A stretch of 64,000 nucleotides of DNA, taken from NCBI GenBank assembly GCA_027946555.1, contig JAPEVC010000169.1, positions 1 through 64,000 of the forward strand. Reading direction: 5' to 3'. The position numbers were made by a program, and so were the translations under genes. This DNA comes from Gnomoniopsis sp. IMI 355080. Taxonomy: Eukaryota > Ascomycota > Sordariomycetes > Diaporthales > Gnomoniaceae. Shown one piece after another: positions 1 to 12,415 of this stretch. The notes below the pieces were generated by a model. It saw only the letters and a list, made by a program, of their open reading frames with translations, was not told the DNA's origin and did no database searches. Position 1 is the first letter of the stretch. Each line of letters begins with the position of its first letter.

Positions 1-19
1 GTCCCCGAATCCCGTCCCC

Positions 20-1633
20 ATGATGAACACCCCGGCCCCCCTCCTCCGGCCCGCTATACCTGGCGCTCGAGGCGGCGGCGCGCGCACCCCGAGACTCGGC
101 CTCGCTATACCGCCTTCTCCTAACGCCAAACCCGTCGGCGCCGCGGCCGGCGGTGTTGGTCAGCCTCCTCAGGCCTCCTCACGACCGACTTTGCCAAAAT
201 TGACCCTAGGTACGCCTATGGGCTCACTCGGCGCACCACAGGAGTTGACTGCCACTCGCACGGGAGCACAGGCGAACCAGAGTGCGAGCAGCAGCAGCGA
301 GGTCAGCGGCGTGCATAGTCGGACAGACAGCTTTGGTGGCCGCGGAAGTAATCCCACATCAGCCGGCTCGCAGTACTCAAATCTGTCGTTTGTGTCGCAA
401 TATGGACTTGGAGGCACAAAACCGCACGGAACTCCGGATCCACAGAGCTCCACTGGGTCCATGTTTTCCAACACCAGCGAGGGCGGCGTGGATATGTCAC
501 GACAAGACAGTATGCACGGCCTGGAGGGGGCAATGGACGCAATGACTCTGGAAAAGATGCGGAAGCTGGACGCCGACGAACTCGATGACGATGGCTGGAG
601 GATCGCTAGTGTGGAAAACCGAATCGAAGAATTGGGAAGTCTCGGCGAGGGCGCCGGTGGCGCGGTCACGAGGTGCAAGCTCAAGGGAGGCAAGACAGTA
701 TTTGCTCTGAAGGTGAACTACAGCCAATCTTGGGCTTTTTCCATTACGTTCTCGCTGACTCGACGTTCCAGGTTATAACAACGAATCCAGATCCAGACAT
801 CAAGAAACAAATTTTGCGGGAAATCAACTTCAACAAGGGCTGCGCGTCGGACCATATATGCAGATATTACGGCGGTTTCCTCGATCCTGCTACTGCAACC
901 ATCTCTATTGCCATGGAATTTTGCGAGGGTGGATCGCTTGACAGCATCTACAAGGAAGTAAAGAAGCTTGGTGGACGGACAGGCGAAAAGGTCCTGGGCA
1001 AAATTGCCGAGGGCGTGTTACAAGGCCTCACCTACCTCGAGGCCAGGCGCATCCTCCACCGCGACATCAAGCCGTCCAACATTCTGCTCTGTCGCAACGG
1101 CGAGGTCAAGCTGTGTGACTTTGGCGTCTCGGGCGACTTCGGGACCAAGGGCGAGGCCAACACGTTCATCGGCACAAGCTACTATATGGCTCCGGAGCGT
1201 ATCACTGGTCAGACCTATACCATTACCTCGGACGTGTGGTCTACGGGCGTCACACTGCTGGAGGTTGCGCAGCATCGCTTCCCCTTTCCAGCAGATGGCA
1301 CAGAGATGCAGCCGAGGGCTGGTCTTATTGACCTGTTGACGTACATTGTGCAGCAGCCAATTCCAAAATTGAAGGATGAGCCGGATGCAGGCATCTTCTG
1401 GAGTGATAACTTCAAGTACTTTATTGAGAGCTGGTAAGTTCATTACGCACCCTAGAGAAATAGGATGATTCTCGCTGACACGTGTGCACAGCCTGGAGAA
1501 GAACCCTAAACGCCGAGGCATGCCCTGGAAGATGCTCGAGCACCCCTGGATGATCGAGCTCAAGTCAAAGAAGGTCAATATGGCCAAATACCTGGCCCAA
1601 GTATGGGGCTGGGACCCCAAAAGCTCAAAGTGA
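20..1633 (+). CDS. MKK1: MAP kinase kinase of the cell-wall-integrity pathway (MKK1/MKK2 type)
   Basis: Dual-specificity kinase expected to phosphorylate the Slt2/MPK1-type MAP kinase downstream of the Bck1-type MAPKKK. Exons 20-712, 772-1433 and 1492-1633 give 498 aa. The first about 210 residues are Ser/Gly/Pro-rich and low complexity, as in fungal MKK1 proteins. The kinase domain then shows a glycine loop (LGEGAGGAV), the ATP lysine K231 exactly at the end of exon 1, HRDIKPSN with catalytic D329, DFG at D347, and an activation loop with Thr356 and Thr362 before the APE motif. Intron 1 starts GTGAAC and intron 2 GTAAGT. The frame is open to the left edge of the window, so the ATG at 20 (or 23) is likely from similarity to family N-termini (PLLRP-IPG start) but an upstream start cannot be excluded. 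Family assignment is strong; the exact position in the pathway is inferred. Confidence 0.93.
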
Positions 1634-3694
1634 CGAGCTCGCGGACCTGGATCGAAGCCGTGACGAAACGGAGACGGTAGACAGACATTCCTTACCCCTC
1701 GGGTCAGATTGAGGACTCAAAAGGTCACTGTGGCTTGCTCGTCCTCACTTGGCAAAGACACTGACCGGACTCGAATGCTGGAAAAAGTGCTTTGTGTCTG
1801 GGAGAACATCAGAGCATACGTCCAGACCACATCCACTTCCAAACTTGACAAGGATTTGATCACCACGAGCCGAAAAGCTACAAACACAGTAAAATTGCGT
1901 GCGAAAATTGTCGGAATGAGCGAGTTTGCATAGCCACATGGACCGCCGAGCCAAGGTGCTGATTGGATTGAGAAACCGCGCAGCGCATCGAGCCTGGCAT
2001 AGCGATGAGAAGCAGGAGCCGGGCATAAATCAGTTTCAACAGACTTCGGGCTCGACAGACTAGTAGTCATTATACTTTAGCATGGCAGCAATTTTGGGAT
2101 ATGGGGCTATTTCATGGATGTGAACCATAAGGACCGGCACTCACTCATGGAGCCACGGAGTCAAGGTTTCGAGATAAAAATCAAAAAAGTATCAAATACG
2201 CCACGATCGTGATGTCTTGACTGCGAAGCTTTGCAATACCGTACCATCTGGCTCGAAGGTCTGCTACGCGACAGATGTTGAATAGGAGATGCTGAATCAG
2301 CGAGCGCCCTCTTTCTCTCGGATGGTTACTTCATAGACGGTTCTGCTGACTAGTACAAGGTCTCGCTTAAAATATTCAGCTCATCTTGGTCAGCAGCCCA
2401 AGTCTTCACAATGCGCTGTGTGTCTGGGCTGGATCATGGGTTGTGGCGTTTTCAGCCCTGAATAGACCCGACCATCCTTCAACGTCATGGTTATCAACAG
2501 CACCCTCAGTACAGATACAAACACGGATTCAGGAATTAAAGTCTGACCAAATCTCCTGGAAATATGGACTATTTTGCTGGCTGCAAAGTCTGCCAGCATA
2601 TTCTGCATCGCCTCACGGAGACCGGTTTAGGGGATGCGATAAGCCTCGGCTCTGCTGAAGAGGCCCTCTTCACTAAATGCCTTATTCACAACCCCCTCCT
2701 CGGGGCTTTCGTTGAATTGCTAGGCGGACCAGCCTCCTCGCTCTCTTCCCAGAGAGATGTTTCTTGAATACCAAGCGAGGGCTGCCAGTAGAAGTGGTAG
2801 CTGTCAACAAGGCCCGTGTGCACTCCAGAATGTGGGAGGGCGAATGTAACAGCCAAGGCTTGCTTCTAGTGTCTTATCCCACCTACTCTGTGCTGTGGGT
2901 AGTGTGAAAAGATGGTGTGGCACACCGTCGTGCTAGCGGGGAGGTGAATGGCGATGGGTGGGAAAGTTTGGATCTCAAAGCAGTGTCTCTGGTGGGCGCA
3001 TTGGATCCGAATGCCCTTTCACTTCCAAAATATACCTACCTCACAAGGCACAGCTCGAGACCATTGGACGGCACCTTATGAACATGCGTCAATTCCATAA
3101 GCCCCCGGATTCGGAGGCACTGCACGAAATAAGCATGTGGCGGAAAGTAATTATATTCCCTTCTTTTATGAGCACTTTGAGCCTCGTGAACGGCTCTTTT
3201 TTATTGCCAAATAAATGCACAGGGAGCATCTTACACCCCAAGACCATCCGTAAGATGGCGCCAGCAACGCCCTTTTGATACATGCCCTGCCCCCCTTGTT
3301 ATTCAGCCCTCATATGTGATCATTCCGTCCCAAGACCATCGAGGAGTAAGCAACCTGATATGCGTATCTGTCATGGTCTGATATGCAACCACCTGAGCCA
3401 AAATCTCAGTCAAACGATTCGTTAGCCTTGTCAATGCCCGGGTAACCCAAGAACTCATCAGAACGGAAGCTTGACAAGTCCATCAGATGAAGAAAACCTT
3501 CCATATACTTCAAGTGAGTCAATCAGCCAGACGAAAGTGTAGAGATCCCCTTTTCAAGCGCACTGCTGTGGTAGTCTTGCCAGTTCAAGGAACAAAAGTT
3601 CACAGACTAGCCAGCAGGTCCGTGAATCCAAGAGAATGTTGCCTTCCGAGATGCAAGTGAGCTTCAAGTGACGTGTAGCAAGGCGTCATCGACA
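1634..3694. other. intergenic region between converging MKK1 and PUS7 genes
   Basis: This 2.06 kb stretch holds the 3' regions of two converging genes. The open frames in it are short, have no recognisable domain and lack conserved splice partners. I see no tRNA, repeat or element in it. Confidence 0.6.
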
Positions 3695-6288
3695 TCAATC
3701 GCTGCTGGCTTGCTCTGGCTTGACTTCAGCCATGAGCTCCCGCAGAACCACGGTAGCGTAAGCGCTGGTTGAAAGACCAAACTCCAGGATAACCGCGATC
3801 TTGATCTTGTCTTCACTGTGGTTCGAGAGATCGACTTGTTGGAAGGATTGAATCGACCCCTGGCCGAAACGGGCCACCGTCAACTCTTCTGGCTTTTCCA
3901 CAGGCCCAGATTCTGACACACCAGTTTGAGTGGTGGCAAACCCGGGGGACCCGTTAGGGACGGTGGGCTGCCGGATGGGCTCCGCGACTTGTGCAGCAGT
4001 CCCGGTCAAAGTAGAAGCACCAGCAACATCGTCAGTGCTGGCGCGGGCTCCTTCCTCCGCGAGCTTTCTTCGCTTAGCACTGGGCTGCTCAGCCTGACCC
4101 GCCGCCCCTTCGTTGTCTTGGAGAAGTGGCTCACTGCCCTCGGTCTTCAGCGTTGTCACGGTCCCCATCGATGCTGTATTGCTGGTCAATGTCGCATCCT
4201 CCAACACCTCCGCCTTTCTCTTGTTCTTCTCCTCCTCCTTGCGAATCTCAATAAGATCGAGATCAGTGGGCGCCATCTGTTCATTGTCGTCCACATACGT
4301 GCGCACCTCCCACTTGGGCTCCCCCTTGAATCTGCCAAGTAGGTGACGGTAATTGCCGCTCACGTTGAAGTCTTTGATGGGCTTCCGCATACGGTGAGGG
4401 TCCAGGCCGCCGTGCTCGGGCTGCTTCATGAAGTCGACGTAAAATTGGCCAATGTCATTCTTGGGATATTCCACATCGAATCCCGGGCCCGGCAGCACAA
4501 CGTCAAAGATGCTATATTTGCCACTCGCAGCCTCCTCCTCAGAGAGAGCTCTTGCTCTTTGAAAGTGAGACTCGTCCTCGAGATCGTCGCCGGCAGTGTC
4601 CTCTGCATTAACCAAAACGAGATCTCCAGGAATGACCTTGGCACCGTATTTCTCCCAGCGGTGAGATGCGACATGATTCCAGACGAAGGACTGGTACGCG
4701 TGGAGGTAGAGATTTCGCATACCACGTGGTATTCTAAGAATGGCACCAGCAAAGTCGCGTCCGTTCTGAGAAAGATGTTCGATAACATTGATCTCCGCGC
4801 TGAATCTCCTGGGCATGTTCGTCAATGCACTAGAACCCTGCAACTTGGCCGTCTTGAATTCCACAATGGCCCGCGCGCGGTTTAGTTCATCCCGGTTCAT
4901 TGGAGTTTCTTGGACAGTGCCAGCAGAGACCTGCGTCAAGAGCTCCTGGTCGATATCCAGCAGAGCATTTACGGCGCCTTCGTAGTCCTCCTTCAAAATC
5001 GACATTCCAAGCTCATGCGTGCCGACCATATGTGTGCCGAACCGCTGTAGGCCATAATAGTTGATGAAACCGTGCTTGGCCATTGCCGTAACGGCAAGTT
5101 CGACAGCTTCCTTGACCGATTGGAGCCGACAGTCTAGAGACTCATTCTGTCCGTGGGTGAGAGTGACATTTTTAATAGTGATGTTGAACTGATTGCCGCC
5201 ATGATCGCCGAGCTGAATGGGATACTTGCTGTACTTGTAGTCGCCCATCTTGAAGGCGGGGATCTGGCCGTTTAAAAAGTCAAGGACTTCATGTCTGACA
5301 CGGCAGAGGCTCATTCGCTGGACCGTAGCCGCACGCCGGTCCTTGGTACCAGCGAAGCCAAAGTTGTTTGGCCTGACCTTGAGTATACGTCCGATTTGGT
5401 TTACGGCATCCATAGTGTCTTTGTTCTCCTTGTACAAGGTGAAATGGAGGTAATCGCCGCCCAGCTCGTTAAATGAAGGCTGATTGGAACGTTTGCCTCG
5501 TTGGCCACCACGAGACTTCCGGGCTCGTGGAGGGGGCGCGGGAAGGGCTATAATAAAACCATCTTTGTCCGTCTCGGTCTCGAGCTTGGAGTCGAAGATA
5601 CGACGGATTTCCTGAGAACTTGTCAGTGGGCCTAGTGCTTCAATCAATGAGGGAAATGGTCTACCTTGTGAACTCTGCCCCGATCTTCGCGCTCCATTTG
5701 AGGAAACTTGACTGAGTTTGCCTTTGGGTCTAGGCCGGTGTTTCCAGATGCGACGGTATTATCATACAGCCCAAGGACTGCGCTAGTCGTCACGTCTCCC
5801 AGCAGACTTCGAAGAGCCGCCTTGTCCTCATCGGTGATCTCACGTGCAGGAGCAACCGCAGCAGGACTAGGTGTAGGGTTGGGCTGATTATGCTTTTGCC
5901 CAGGAATATAAACGTTCTGTATGAATATCAGCTCCGCGTTATTATGTGACGGAGAACACGAGTGGCAACCATACCGAGCCTGGTGGCCGCTCACCCAACG
6001 CATAGTCTGTAAGATGGAGAACTTGTCCGTCCTTCCTCCTCTCGTTCACCTGAAAATCAGTGAACCTGTGCAACATTAGCCGCGGCCGTTGAAACCAGCA
6101 AAGGCACAGAGAGGCAAACAACTACAGGGTGACATATACCTCTTCCTGACATCACCAGTCCACCCGCGGTGTGCCGAGGAAATAGAGTGGAGAATTCCCA
6201 TTTTCTTCTCCGTGACCGCGCGGACAGAGGGCGTGAAGCTGTAGTTGGCATTCTGGGCAGAATTTTGGTCTGCCTGTGGGCTTGCCAT
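3695..6288 (-). CDS. PUS7: TruD-family multisubstrate tRNA/RNA pseudouridine synthase (Pus7)
   Basis: Isomerises uridine to pseudouridine in tRNA, snRNA and mRNA; Pus7 enzymes are nuclear/cytoplasmic. Exons on the minus strand: 6288-6140, 6065-5975, 5916-5665 and 5611-3695, giving 802 aa. The N-terminus has the Pus7 signature GILHSIS...RKRFTDFQVNE created by the first splice. The catalytic motif NNFGFAGTKDRRA has its Asp at residue 255, followed by FINYYGLQRFGT, a typical TruD element, and the long TruD insertion. The C-terminal quarter carries an acidic, low-complexity insert before the last conserved strands. The exon 2 donor is the weak GTATGG at 5974: a better-looking GTGAGC donor 20 bases upstream breaks the frame. 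Family and catalytic residue are clear; exons 1-2 were rebuilt by hand. Confidence 0.93.
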
Positions 6289-7119
6289 TGTGAAAAAGGA
6301 GCGAGCTCACGCGGTGAAGCCCCAGTATCGGGGCAGAGCTTGTGGTGTATATGAGGCCGAGGGTTGGTACACAACAATTCGCAGGTCAGGTGTGATGGAT
6401 GACGGTCTCTTGGTTGAGACTTTGGTATTGGTGTTGTGTCAATAGAATATCCCAGTCGTCAAGTATATTGACATAGTATCGACTATAGAAAGAAGGGACA
6501 AAATGTTCTGAATGGAGTCAGTGTGAAGAAATGCTAGTGAGTTGATAGGTAGTCTAGACAAGAGCAGCCTGAATTTCGAGCCCCACCGAAATTTAGGCGC
6601 TATCGATAAGCTCCAGCGCCTGAAAATCGCCAAAATAAGAAGCTTATACAGATCCATCCCACCCGTCCTCGCGAAAAGAAATAAAAACAAATTGCCGGAT
6701 TTGAGTGACATAGGATCCTGACAATTCCGATGATTGTATTTACCTTACGGAATTTACTCATCAACCATCTAGGCGCTAGATTGAATGCCGACGAGCGACC
6801 AATGTTGACCTGTTCGGTATCAATATAGCTTGATGCTCTGGCGTGGCGCAAGGCAAGCCATAGGAGGTGGATAGGGCGACAGCCTGTGTCGTGGAGGTGG
6901 GAAGGAACCTCGCCTAGCCAAGTCAAGGGATGTGAACAATATTTCGTGAATTTTGATCTCTAATATCCCCTCATGATGTCCTTCCAAGCGTATTACACCT
7001 ACCAACCATGCCAGTCCAGGAAATGCTTGCCGTTCGGCTGAGAATTATCCAAGATAGCCCCGATAAAAATATGCTCATGCTCATTACTTCATTAAGCAAC
7101 CAAATCCACTTATATGCTC
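6289..7119. other. intergenic region upstream of PUS7
   Basis: About 830 bases between the PUS7 start and the 3' end of the RING-finger gene. It must contain the PUS7 promoter. No coding signal or repeat stands out. Confidence 0.55.
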
Positions 7120-10078
7120 TCAACCATCTCGTTCCAACACTCTCACATAAGGAGCAGGAAACAAGCCTTTTTGGCCCATATACACGCCATGGAACCATTC
7201 CCCATTCGCATCCTCAACTTCACAAATCTCCGCACCCTTTGGAAACAGCAGCTCGTCAGTCGCGCCAGCCGCAGGATACCACGGCCACCTAAACGCCAGC
7301 GCGCGCCATCCACAACCGCCATCCGGCGGGAACGTCTCGCTTGACAGCGCCGTCTGGCTCGGCGTCTCGCCTACGTCGCGCGCCACGAGGCGCTCGCACT
7401 TGACGTCGCCGTCATACCACGTCCAGCGCTGCGTGCGTGGATCATGCGCAAAAGGCTCGACCGTCAAGCGCCGTCCGCCGACGAGGTCTTGTACCACGTA
7501 ACGCTTCTGACCGCCCTTGCCCTCTTGGAAGCCGACAATCACCATGCGGTGGCCTTGAGGGCAGCGCCGCCATCCGGCGGGTCCGTTGTCGGGGGCAATG
7601 GTATTGTCGGAGACCAGCCCGTGGTAGCAATCCTCGCAAATGTCGTAATCGCCGGGACTCGAGTCGGGCACAATAGAGCTGATGCACTGAAAGCAGTGGA
7701 ACCGGCTTTGGGTCGGGGCGATGGCGCTGCGACATATGTCGCAGGTCGTGATGAATGTCATCACTTTGAAGGGACCAATGTTCATGGCATTGAGCCCTAT
7801 CATCATGGTCGCTGAGGACGATTGTAAGGGAGAGTGCGGACTCGGCGGTGGCGATACAGTTTGTTGAACAGCGGGCTGATGTGTCAGCGGCAGCAGAGCG
7901 TGGGTGCATGAGCGACCTTGGTTTACGCAGTCATTGCAGAAACCCCAGTCGCCCTCGTTGCAGTGATCGCATCGCCAGTAGCACTCGTTGGACCACGCGA
8001 GACACTTCGCGCAAAATGTCCCGCTCTGCAGTCGCTCGTACGGGTCTTCGGTCGACCAAGCTTGCCTATGCTCGGCGGAAGATGCAATCATCGCCTTTGG
8101 TCTCAGGAAGCGGCTGGCCAGGAGTTTGTGTGGTTCCGGTAGCGCAGGCTCGAGTCTTCGCCGCCTCTCCCACTTGTTAAAGCTTGAGTAGCCAAATCCA
8201 AACCAATGTAGACAACCTTTGCCTAGTCTATAACAGCTCAAGCAGATGTTCCAGTGCCCATCTTGGCAAGTTGCACAATTATAGTGAAGATCGTACTGGA
8301 TGTCCTCTCTCCCGCATCGATTGCAAGCAATGGATGGCTCTCTGAAAAGCGGCGACCGCGGCTTATAGGGTGCCACTGTCAGCGAAGGCGACGCCATGAG
8401 GCTTGGCATGTTTTGTGTTGAAGGACCTGCTTCACTTTCAATTGCAGGCTGTTCAACAATGGTTTCCCTTGGTCTGGCCCGGTTCGAATTCGTGTTTGTA
8501 TCAGTAGGGGTGCTGGTCCGTTCCGATGGGTTTGGAATGCCCAGGCCGTTTGCCCGCGCGCTGAAGGGGAGTGCAACAGATGGCGGCGACTCAACAATAT
8601 CCTGGCTGGTGACTGGGACGTCGTTCGTACTGACACTCCTTGGCTCAGGCATCATGGGCCTGCTGGAGGATGCGTTCAGACTGTTTGACCTGGCTTCCAA
8701 GTCCGTTTGCGACCGGGCTCCCATATGCATTTCCGGTTGCGTGGGCGCGATTGGCACGGTGGCGCTCCTGTCCCGACTATGACTGCCTGTCCGGCGACGC
8801 CTCCGTGGTCCATCTTGGACATCCAAGTGATTTGAATTCGAACTTGGGGCCAGCGGTGGCCTGCTGCGCTCATCAGATTGGCTCGTCGTACTTGGGGTTC
8901 GAGAATGGCTTCCAGTAGGTCTCCCCAATCTCGAAGAAGAGGGACCCTGTTGTGGTCGACCTTCGGCCAGCCCACTGTACGAATGCTGCGAGCTCGCACG
9001 GCTCCTCTCCCGCACCCCGCGCCGCAATCTCTCCCGCTCTCGTTGTCGCCGACGATATGCCTCCGTAATCCTGCGACTCAGCTCGTCATTATTCGTAAGA
9101 TCGATATTTTCCAAATCTAGTCCATCCAGCAGACCCTCCTCTTGAATCTGTCGGGCAAACTCCTCCACCTCCCTTTCCATATCAATGTCTGCTGCGTCCG
9201 ACGAGCTAATCAGCGACCTCAGTGATGATTGATGCTCGATTTGACGTCTTTGTCTCTCCAACAACTCGTCGCTCATCTGTCGGGAACCACTGCTGCTGGT
9301 GCGGCTGTTGTCCGTTAACGTGTCGGCCGCCTCGGATGACATCCTGACCGACTGTTCTGCACGCCGTCTTACATCTCCTCCAGTACCTCTTCTTCGATGC
9401 GTACGCTCTCGTGGAGGTGCGTCATTTCTGCTATGATCCCGGCTCGCACTCGTCTCTCTCGGCGCCCTCCTTCGAGAAGCACGACTTCTTGACTCATCGT
9501 CGTCGCGACGCCGTCTCGTCCTCGAAGCAGAAGAGCCCCCATGCACAGCCTCTCGTAGACTCATTTCCCTGACCTCATCGATTAAATGCCTGTCTCGCTC
9601 TTCTGCCCTCAACTGCTCTGCCGTCCTCCGTAAAAATGTGATATCCGGCAGTATTTTGTCCCCTGGTCTGTACTTCGCGTCCATCTCCTCCTTCTCGTTC
9701 TGAGGTTTCGCTTTTTCTGGCTGCGCAACAAGGACCATATCGAGCAAGGATGCCACCGTCGAGTTGTGCCTTGTATCGCGCACCGAGGCCCGACATGATG
9801 GGCAGGTGAAGACGGATGCGCCCGGAGCCGGGGGATCGGGGGCACTGCGCGCGGCGTCGGCTTGCCATTCAAACCACTCTTTCAGACAGGCACCGCAAAA
9901 GGTATGTAGACAATCGAGGAGAGTGAGCGGGTTGTAGAGCAGCTCGGTGCATATCTGGGAGCGAGGAATGGGCGGTTAGTCCTTGAGCCGCGTGATGCAT
10001 GGGGGACGTTGATGGAGGGCGAGGTGACGCAGAGCTGAGCAGACTTACTGAGCACGCCAGCTCTCTTTCGAGATCCAT
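7120..10078 (-). CDS. RING-finger protein with three C-terminal zinc-binding modules and an SH3 domain; probable E3 ubiquitin ligase
   Basis: Exons 10078-10049 and 9954-7120 give 954 aa. The intron (94 bases, GTAAGT...CCCAG) splits the RING between its second and third zinc ligand regions. The C3HC4 RING is C9, C12, C25, H27, C30, C33, C61, C64, so the tiny first exon is essential. Residues about 80-540 are low complexity, Arg/Ser-rich, likely disordered. Three CxxC-rich modules resembling ZZ-type zinc fingers begin near residues 552, 654 and 747, each with paired CxxC and aromatic/His residues. The last about 65 residues form a recognisable SH3 domain (ALAFRWPWYP, DELLFPKGAEI, WFHGVYMGQKGLFPAPYV). 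E3 activity is inferred from the RING; the SH3 suggests recruitment to proline-rich partners. No substrate can be named. Confidence 0.85.
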
Positions 10079-10765
10079 AGCTGGCGAGAGTATTTGGCCG
10101 TTCTGATGTCGAGCAAAACTCTCTCCGTTCCGTCCCAGTAGGGAGGATGGCGAAAACTCAGCGAGCACACAGCACAATATGAGAATCTATCGGTCCTATT
10201 CCGAAGTTCGTCTTGTCGAATTGCAGACTGTGGAGGCGGCCAGGCGGCGTACAGGTAAGGATCAGGGATTCTAGCGTCGATACGATGCGAAAGGCGGAGG
10301 CGATTGCTGGGATAGGGCTGACAGGGGACGCTGTGGGGGATCAGTAAACAACTGAAGTGGGAAAGGGGAAAAGCAATACCGGCGATGGCCCGACTCGACT
10401 TCCTTGTCGGACAAGAGGCAATGCAATGCAAGATTCCAGGATCGAACGAACAAGGCTTTTCAAAGACAACTCGAAACTGCAATGCAAGGGAAGGCTTTTG
10501 ACAGCGAATGCGTGGCTACGGGTGCCCATAAAGCACAGCGCAACATGCCTGTCATTTACAGCGGTGGCGGCGCTTACGAGGGCCACCTGCTTGGCGGATA
10601 TTCGACGATCCTCGTCGGTGAGATCCACTCCGGGGCCACTTACACAGCATATGTAAGTATCGGCATCATGTATGCAGTTCACCCGACCTTTGACATGGAC
10701 TGTGCGCTTCTTCTTTTGGGGCTGATATGTCTCAATCTGACCAAGACATAGAGACACACTGACAT
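10079..10765. other. intergenic region between RING-finger gene and enoyl-CoA hydratase
   Basis: Holds the upstream region of the RING gene and the 3' region of the hydratase. Frames of up to 146 codons occur on the minus strand but show no domain and no splice continuity with either neighbour. Confidence 0.5.
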
Positions 10766-11697
10766 CTACTCGTGCTTCCATTCCGCTTGGGCCTTTTCAG
10801 CAAACGCCTTCATCCCAATCTTTTGGTCTTGGCTTCCGAACAAGCTGTGGAATACACGTCTCTCATACTCGACACCATCCCTCAACGGCAGGTCCTGGCT
10901 CTTGTTCACAATTTCTTTTCCTGCTTGAACAGCAACCTTGGAGTACCCTGCAATCGTCTCGGCCGTCTTCAAGGTAGCTTCCATGAGTTCCTCATATGAT
11001 CCAAAGGTCCTCGCCGCAAGTCCCCACTCGAACGCCTCACGTCCCGAAAATGACTTTCCAGTGAGAATTAGCTCCATCGCCCTGGACTTGCCAATAGCCC
11101 TGGTGAGGCGCTGACTTCCACCGGCACCGGGCACCGTACCCAGCTTGATCTCGGGCTGTCCAAAATTGGCCTTGTCGGTGCAGTAGATAATGTCGCACAT
11201 CATCGCCAGTTCACACCCACCACCCAGCGCGTGTCCTGACACAGCAGCGATAATCGGTTTCTTGACCTGGGTGGTCAGACTCGACCACGACTCAATGAAT
11301 GAGTTCACGTAAGCCTGGGAGAAGGTCAGGGGCGCCATCTCCTTGATGTCAGCGCCAGCTGCAAAGGCCTTTTCCGAGCCTGTAAGGACGATGGCTCTGA
11401 CGCCCTCCGAGGCGTTGAACTTGAGCAGGGCCTCGTTCAGCTCATTTATGAGCGGTGTGCAAAGGGCGTTGTAAGCCTTGGGTCGGCTCAATGTCACTGG
11501 TGTAGGCGATTTAGCATGTGTGTGAAAAGACAGTCCACGCATGAGGTCTCACCTTGGCCGACTCCCGGCTTTGGCTCGGAGACTTGAATGAATTCATAAC
11601 TCAATTGGGCGGATGCGGAAAAACTCCGGGTGACTCGAGGCAGAGTAGAAGGCTGGAGCCTCGAGACAATCGGCCTCAGACTCCTGAGTGACTGCAT
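10766..11697 (-). CDS. enoyl-CoA hydratase, mitochondrial (crotonase, ECHS1-like)
   Basis: Hydrates trans-2-enoyl-CoA in fatty-acid beta-oxidation and branched amino-acid breakdown. Exons 11697-11553 and 11496-10766 give 291 aa, the normal length. The first about 30 residues (MQSLRSLRPIVSRL then RVTRSFSAS) are Arg/Ser-rich without acids, a mitochondrial presequence. The crotonase fold shows the oxyanion-hole motif AFAAGADIKEM, and both catalytic glutamates: E144 in GGGCELAM and E164 in QPEIKLGTVPGAGG. The 56-base intron (GTGAGA...ACCAG) joins GVGQ to VTLSRPKAYNAL in frame. C-terminus ends AEWKHE. Other crotonases are possible, but retention of both glutamates and the PGAGG motif fits true hydratase. 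Confidence 0.93.
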
Positions 11698-12415
11698 TTT
11701 GTGGGATATGAGGGGCACTGCACAGAGCAGCCGCTTGCAACTGAGCACGCAAACACAAGGAGATGCAGTAAACAGCCGGGCAGCTGGGGAGCTTCTAGCG
11801 AGGCTGTACGTGACGAGGCACGTATTCACAATCAAAGATCGATTGAACCCCGGGTCAGAAAGGGGCTGTGACAGTATGGACGCCTTCCACAACCGAAAGC
11901 AGATGTAGAGAGAGCTCAAAAGTAGGCAGACAGCAGATACAGAATAGATGCTCGAGGTCAAGTCCGACGCTTGCCGAGGTTGAACAACTTAAGCGTACGG
12001 AGGTACAGTACAAGCCACTCTTGAGGTCCTCAGCCACAATTGTTGATCTAGCGCTCTACAGACTATGGACAGGGGTCTACAGACCTACCCGTGGACCTGT
12101 TAGGTACTGTGTAGTAAGCTCGCAGCGTGGCAGGCCTGGAAAAGGTTTAGTACGAGACAGATTTCCCGGTCGCATTCTCCAGTGCCCAACATATTGAAAA
12201 CGCATCGACATTTCCCACACTGCTGGACGCATCCATCCGTGCGACATATCCACCAACGACCCATTGTTCCAGAGACCCGTGCTCGATTGCAACAGCCACT
12301 CTCGAATCCGCACCTGCGACTCGACTGCCTCCAAAGACAATCGAAGCTCCCTCGAGGACAACCCGCAGCCTTACCCATCGAGCTCTCACATTGCATCCAG
12401 CCGCGTCATTTCACC
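11698..12415. promoter_or_regulatory. divergent promoter region between enoyl-CoA hydratase and RER1
   Basis: About 720 bases separate two divergently transcribed genes, so it must hold both promoters and leaders. The last 200 bases before RER1 are C-rich and A/C-rich, typical of a fungal 5' leader. No specific binding site can be claimed. Confidence 0.5.
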
